The translations under genes and the position numbers were made by a program. The notes under the pieces are model-generated. The model worked only from the letters and a program-made list of their open reading frames with translations, did not search any database and was not told the origin of the DNA. Source: an uncultured Fibrobacter sp. (lineage in GTDB: Bacteria > Fibrobacterota > Fibrobacteria > Fibrobacterales > Fibrobacteraceae). From it: 64,000 bases of DNA. The stretch covers positions 1 to 64,000 of the forward strand of contig CAKUXP010000016.1 in the NCBI GenBank assembly GCA_934700345.1. The letters are read 5' to 3'. This document shows, piece by piece, positions 60,865-64,000 of the stretch; positions within the stretch are counted from its first letter, which is position 1, and the number at the start of each line of letters is the position of its first letter.

Positions 60865-62028
60865 TTAAAAGGAGGCTCCGTAAATGGTAATGTCGTCTAG
60901 GGAAAGTTCATTCCCGTCAATGCCGAAAAAGTGGAAACGCGTAACGGTCTTTTTGACGCTTTCCCAACCGGTGGAAAGCGTGTCGTTTTCGGGGGCGAGG
61001 AAGTCGCTTGGCGTCACCGTATAATGCGTCCAGGAACTTGAAAGGGGGATGTTCGCGGTCCATGCCTTGAGATTGTCGCTTGCGTTTGCCTCCCAGCGTT
61101 CAAAGGCGAGTCGCACCGATCCGGAGCCTTTGGCGTAGAACCCGACGGAATCCAGTTCGCTCAGGTCTAGTCCTTCGTCGGAAATTCGTGTCCCGAAAAT
61201 GACGTAGCCGCTTGCGGAGATGTTTTCCGGCTTTGTGTAGGTCCCCGTGAAAGTGCGCCCGTTGCGCTCGGTATTCGCTGCGGTTCCGTTCCACGGAGAG
61301 TCTGTCGGGAACGTAATCGTAGCGAAGGAGGAGTCGTCGCTGAAATACCAGCCTTTCTCTGCGAATAACGCCGAATCCTCGAAGTCTTCGTAAAGAGTCC
61401 AGAGTGTGGTATCGCTTGGCGTTTCCCTGATTATCACATGTTCCCAGTAGCATGTGTCGGCTGCATGGACGGTGAGATTCGTGTCCGCAAGGATGGAATC
61501 CCTAGACGGAGAAAGGACGAATGCTTTTAGGTTTCCCGCGGGGATTTCGCGGAGGTGGAAGTCTCCGTCGGAGTCCGTCTTGGCGAGAATGTCTAGCCCG
61601 TAGATGCCGACCCAGACTGGCTCTTTTCCGCGGATCGTTCCCGAGATTTGCCCGGGGCTTTCTAGATTAATTTGTTCTAAATCAAGAGTTCCGTTCAGGT
61701 AGTGCAGTTCCCGGGAATGGACGAAGCCGTTTAGGGATACGGTCAGACGGTAGTCTCCCGAATCGAGTTCGTGCAGTTCGAAGTTTCCGAGGCTATCCGC
61801 ATAGATGTCTGGTGACGGCGATATTTTGGAAGTGTCGCTCGAAATGAAATCCTTCTTGCGGAGCGTTACTCCGGCGTGGGCTGCTGGCGTCCCGTTATCG
61901 AGAAAGACCCTTGCGAAGAGTCCGTTGGTCGTTTCGCTACCTGGACCTCCGGCATGCTCGGTACTTTTGCCGCATCCGAAGATTCCGAAAACCGAAAAAA
62001 GGATTGCGACCGGCAAGAATCGTTTCAT
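60865..62028 (-). CDS. Lipoprotein with carboxypeptidase-regulatory-like and CBM-like domains
   Basis: A 387-residue lipoprotein. The signal is MKRFLPVAILFSVFGIFGC (Cys19). Two carboxypeptidase-regulatory-like segments follow (FARVFLDNGTPAAHAGVTLRKKDF with DSLGNFELHELDSGDYRLTVSL, then SDGDFHLREIPAGNLKAFVL). A C-terminal beta-sandwich resembles carbohydrate-binding domains (SGYVIFGTRISDEGLDLSELDSVGFYAKGSGSVRLAFERW, ending HFFGIDGNELSLDDITIYG). Such lipoproteins are common in Fibrobacter. It overlaps the TIGR02147 gene (ATGA), which suggests a linked pair. Confidence 0.72.
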   Translation of the reverse strand: MKRFLPVAILFSVFGIFGCGKSTEHAGGPGSETTNGLFARVFLDNGTPAAHAGVTLRKKDFISSDTSKISPSPDIYADSLGNFELHELDSGDYRLTVSLNGFVHSRELHYLNGTLDLEQINLESPGQISGTIRGKEPVWVGIYGLDILAKTDSDGDFHLREIPAGNLKAFVLSPSRDSILADTNLTVHAADTCYWEHVIIRETPSDTTLWTLYEDFEDSALFAEKGWYFSDDSSFATITFPTDSPWNGTAANTERNGRTFTGTYTKPENISASGYVIFGTRISDEGLDLSELDSVGFYAKGSGSVRLAFERWEANASDNLKAWTANIPLSSSWTHYTVTPSDFLAPENDTLSTGWESVKKTVTRFHFFGIDGNELSLDDITIYGASF

Positions 62029-62864
62029 CTTTCTCCTCCGTTTTCTAGAAGTGCGATGGGAAACAGCTGGATGTTCAGCTGATAGACCGCATTGTCTCCC
62101 GTCCCTTCTGCGGAAAGCCTTAAAAGTTCCCGGCGAAATTCGCAGATTCGCTCGCGGACGAGGTCCAGGTTTCGCCTGTTAAAAGTCATGGTCGCTGTGC
62201 TGATGTCGCGGAGGTAAGGCTTGTGCCTAGAGAGCGATTGCCCGGCGAGTGCTATGGTGTCTTCCTGGAAACGCCTGACCGCTTCGGATCGCCAGTTTCC
62301 GCCGGTGCCTACAAATGTTTCGGTCACTGTCCACAGACCGTCGTTGTCGAGCCTTGCCATGCCGAGGGATTCAAGCAGGTGAACGGCATTCTTCGCTTCT
62401 TTGATGGAAATCGCCGGGGTGCAGGATTCGGCGAGAATTCGGTAGCTCTTTTCGTCGTCCCGGAAATTTCCGATTCCGAGGAGGGAGCGGATTGCGTTGG
62501 AATACCAGTGCCTGTAAAACTCCAGTTCCTTCGCATTGAGCCGCTTGATTTCAACTCCCTTGATTGAAAGCATCCTTTCGTAGTGGTCGAGGGCCTCCTT
62601 GTCGCTTTTGGCGCGCCCGAACAGCAGAAGTTCTGTCCAGTAGGCGGATTCTTTTTCGGAAAGCCCGAAAAATTTTGCGCACGGAACGGCGAATTTTACA
62701 GCCAAATGGATTTTTCCCTGGGAAACTCGGAGAAGATTTCCCGGATCGCTGCCGATTTTCGAGGCCATGAACCGCCATGAAACGGCGCAGCTTTTCTTTT
62801 TGTAATTTTCAAAGGCGTCGCGCAGAAAGGCCCGGTAATCCGTGTAGTCAAAGATGGAATTCAT
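62025..62864 (-). CDS. TIGR02147 family protein
   Basis: A 279-residue protein starting MNSIFDYTDYRAFLRDAFENYKKK, the hallmark of the TIGR02147 paralogous family abundant in Fibrobacter. SWRFMASKIGSDPGNLLRVSQGK at 29-52 looks like a helix-turn-helix-type segment. The middle (YRHWYSNAIRSLLG) and the end (CEFRRELLRLSAEGTGDNAVYQLNIQLFPI) are also typical. Members usually sit next to lipoprotein genes, as here, and probably regulate them; the mechanism is unknown. Confidence 0.88.
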   Translation of the reverse strand: MNSIFDYTDYRAFLRDAFENYKKKSCAVSWRFMASKIGSDPGNLLRVSQGKIHLAVKFAVPCAKFFGLSEKESAYWTELLLFGRAKSDKEALDHYERMLSIKGVEIKRLNAKELEFYRHWYSNAIRSLLGIGNFRDDEKSYRILAESCTPAISIKEAKNAVHLLESLGMARLDNDGLWTVTETFVGTGGNWRSEAVRRFQEDTIALAGQSLSRHKPYLRDISTATMTFNRRNLDLVRERICEFRRELLRLSAEGTGDNAVYQLNIQLFPIALLENGGER

Positions 62865-62868
62865 GTTC

Positions 62869-62876
62869 TAAAAATA
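62869..62876 (-). promoter_or_regulatory. Putative -7 box of the TIGR02147 gene
   Basis: TATTTTTA on the minus strand ends 4 nt before the ATG at 62864, leaving no room for a ribosome binding site. Confidence 0.45.
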
Positions 62877-62939
62877 CAAGGATTCAAAAGATATCCGAAA
62901 AATCGTCGAGAAATTTCGTTGTTGGCATTACAACGGAAG

Positions 62940-63356
62940 CTAGAAGATTCGCAGGTCCTTGACTTTTCCCTTGGCGTCGCACCGGGCGGTGAAATTGCAG
63001 TTCCTGGTATCGGAAAAGGTCATCGCCTGAAGTTCCAGATCGATCGTATCTTTCGGATCCTTGCACTTTCCGCGAAATTCGGCGAAGGTTTCGCCCGTTT
63101 TTTTCGTTCCGAAATACTGGACGTCGTATTCCTTTCCCGATTTGGAATTTTCCCGGATAGTTCCGTTTTCCATCAGGCTTCGGGTCATCGCGACGAGGCA
63201 GATTTCTTCCTGGGCGGAATCTAGCGCACTGGGGCTCTCGGAATTTCCGATTGCCTGGAATTCAAACCAGTTCAGGGAAATCGGGACAAATTCAGGATGG
63301 TTTCGGGCGCAGCCGATGAGGAAAACGAGGATTGACAGGGCTAGGTATTTTTTCAT
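62940..63356 (-). CDS. Small lipoprotein of unknown function
   Basis: A 138-residue lipoprotein with signal MKKYLALSILVFLIGC (Cys16). The mature part has several cysteines (CLVAMTR, GKCKDPKD, RNCNFTARCDAKG) that may form disulfides, and a sequence of short strands. I do not recognise a family. It starts within the end of the GGDEF gene (ATGA) and so is co-translated with it. Confidence 0.65.
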   Translation of the reverse strand: MKKYLALSILVFLIGCARNHPEFVPISLNWFEFQAIGNSESPSALDSAQEEICLVAMTRSLMENGTIRENSKSGKEYDVQYFGTKKTGETFAEFRGKCKDPKDTIDLELQAMTFSDTRNCNFTARCDAKGKVKDLRIF

Positions 63357-64000
63357 GGCGCTTGGGTCTTCTTGATGGCCGCGGTCACGCTGTTGCGTCC
63401 GCTGCGCTTGGAGCTGTAGAGAGCCTTGTCGAGTCGGTCAAATACGCTCTTCGGATCTTCATGCGGCATCATTTCTGCGACGCCGAACGAGCAGGTTATC
63501 TGCTGTTGCGAAATCAGCTGCGTATTTTCGACCGTCGTACGGAGCTTCTCGGCGAGAAACTGGGCGTTCTGGAGAGGCGTGTCTCCACAGAGAATGACGA
63601 ATTCCTCGCCTCCCCAGCGGACAAGGGCGTCTGTCGTGCGGATGCGGCTGCGGATGAGCTTGGAAAGATTGATGAGTACCTCGTCGCCTACGCTATGTCC
63701 CCACGTGTCGTTGACTTTCTTGAAAAAATCGATGTCGAGCATGATGAACGAAAGCGAGCCGCCGCCGTTGTTCAGATGTTCCTGTTCCTGGGTGAGGATA
63801 CTGGTAAAACCTGCGCGGTTCAGACATCCTGTCAGGGCGTCTTCCTTGCTTGCCTTTTCATAATCGGATTTTTCGACTTCGAGAACGATCAGGTTGTGTT
63901 CGAGTTCCTCGCGGCGCTTGCGTTCCACGTTGCGCTGGATGCTGTAATCGCGCAGCCTGAGGATCAAGTAGAAGAGGAACGTGAAAAACCAAATGGTGAT
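63353..64000 (-). CDS. GGDEF-domain diguanylate cyclase, 5' part beyond the window
   Basis: Synthesises c-di-GMP. The visible 204+ residues hold a membrane segment at the very edge (reading ITIWFFTFLFYLI from base 64000), a coiled-coil-like linker (NVERKRREELEHNLIVLEVEK), then the GGDEF domain: DALTGCLNRAGF, LDIDFFKKVNDTWGH and the active-site RWGGEEFVIL. The reading frame is open to the last base, so the gene continues past 64000 and its sensor part is not seen. No RxxD inhibitory-site motif was evident before GGEEF. Confidence 0.9.
   Translation of the reverse strand: MTIWFFTFLFYLILRLRDYSIQRNVERKRREELEHNLIVLEVEKSDYEKASKEDALTGCLNRAGFTSILTQEQEHLNNGGGSLSFIMLDIDFFKKVNDTWGHSVGDEVLINLSKLIRSRIRTTDALVRWGGEEFVILCGDTPLQNAQFLAEKLRTTVENTQLISQQQITCSFGVAEMMPHEDPKSVFDRLDKALYSSKRSGRNSVTAAIKKTQAP

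Overview
The window looks like chromosomal DNA of a Fibrobacter-type bacterium (FCB group, Gram-negative). The evidence is a TIGR02147-family protein (a family I know as a paralogous set of Fibrobacter succinogenes), an Mla lipid-transport operon and SurA-type chaperones typical of an outer membrane, several Fibrobacter-like lipoproteins, and recurring promoter boxes of the FCB type TAnnTTTG. The taxonomic call is inference from protein content; no rRNA gene is present.

Layout. (1) 1-4.2 kb: an AT-rich three-gene restriction-modification system of LlaJI type (C5-cytosine methyltransferase, McrB-like NTPase, LlaJI-like nuclease). (2) 4.3-8.2 kb: purL, then a broken Fic gene and a G10 tract. 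(3) 8.8-16.2 kb: a tightly coupled surface-polysaccharide operon with two FdtA-like sugar isomerases, an aminotransferase, two acyltransferase-type enzymes, a Wzx flippase and three glycosyltransferases. It would make and export a 3-amino-3,6-dideoxyhexose-containing glycan. (4) 16.1-25.3 kb: small membrane proteins and lipoproteins, the RNA helicase HrpA, two parvulin-type proteins (one SurA) and an FtsE-like ATPase without FtsX. (5) 25.3-39.7 kb: a radical SAM protein, folC and pth, then a long minus-strand run rpsP/rimM/trmD/rplS - two cyclic-nucleotide-binding-domain proteins - yajC - def - SpoIID - mtaB-like, then an RlhA-like U32 protein and an outer-membrane-like protein.

(6) 39.7-47.8 kb is the accessory centrepiece: a complete type II-C CRISPR-Cas locus. 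It has a 1400-residue Cas9, Cas1, Cas2 and a four-repeat array with 48-nt repeats. I also find a tracrRNA gene upstream of cas9 on the opposite strand, with its own promoter, a 20-nt anti-repeat and an intrinsic terminator. The tracrRNA sequence implies that the array is transcribed leftwards, towards cas2, into a shared bidirectional terminator. The locus lies between two direct copies of an Rpn/PD-(D/E)XK nuclease-transposase gene, one intact and one decayed, with matching upstream control regions.

(7) 47.9-54.9 kb: a plus-strand operon of hisE, hisG, an EAL/HDOD protein, recR, engB, mlaE, mlaF, mlaD and a secreted helical protein. (8) 54.9-64 kb: a minus-strand run with a GGDEF protein (cut by the window end), lipoproteins, a TIGR02147 regulator-like protein, ispA, dxs, a SpoU-family RNA methyltransferase with an arginine-rich repeat tail, pyrF and an unknown membrane-anchored protein.

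Most genes are coupled by ATGA or TGATG overlaps. Several operon-first genes have a TAnnTTTn box ending only 4-6 bases before the start codon, which suggests leaderless mRNAs. I saw no tRNA, rRNA or insertion sequence.
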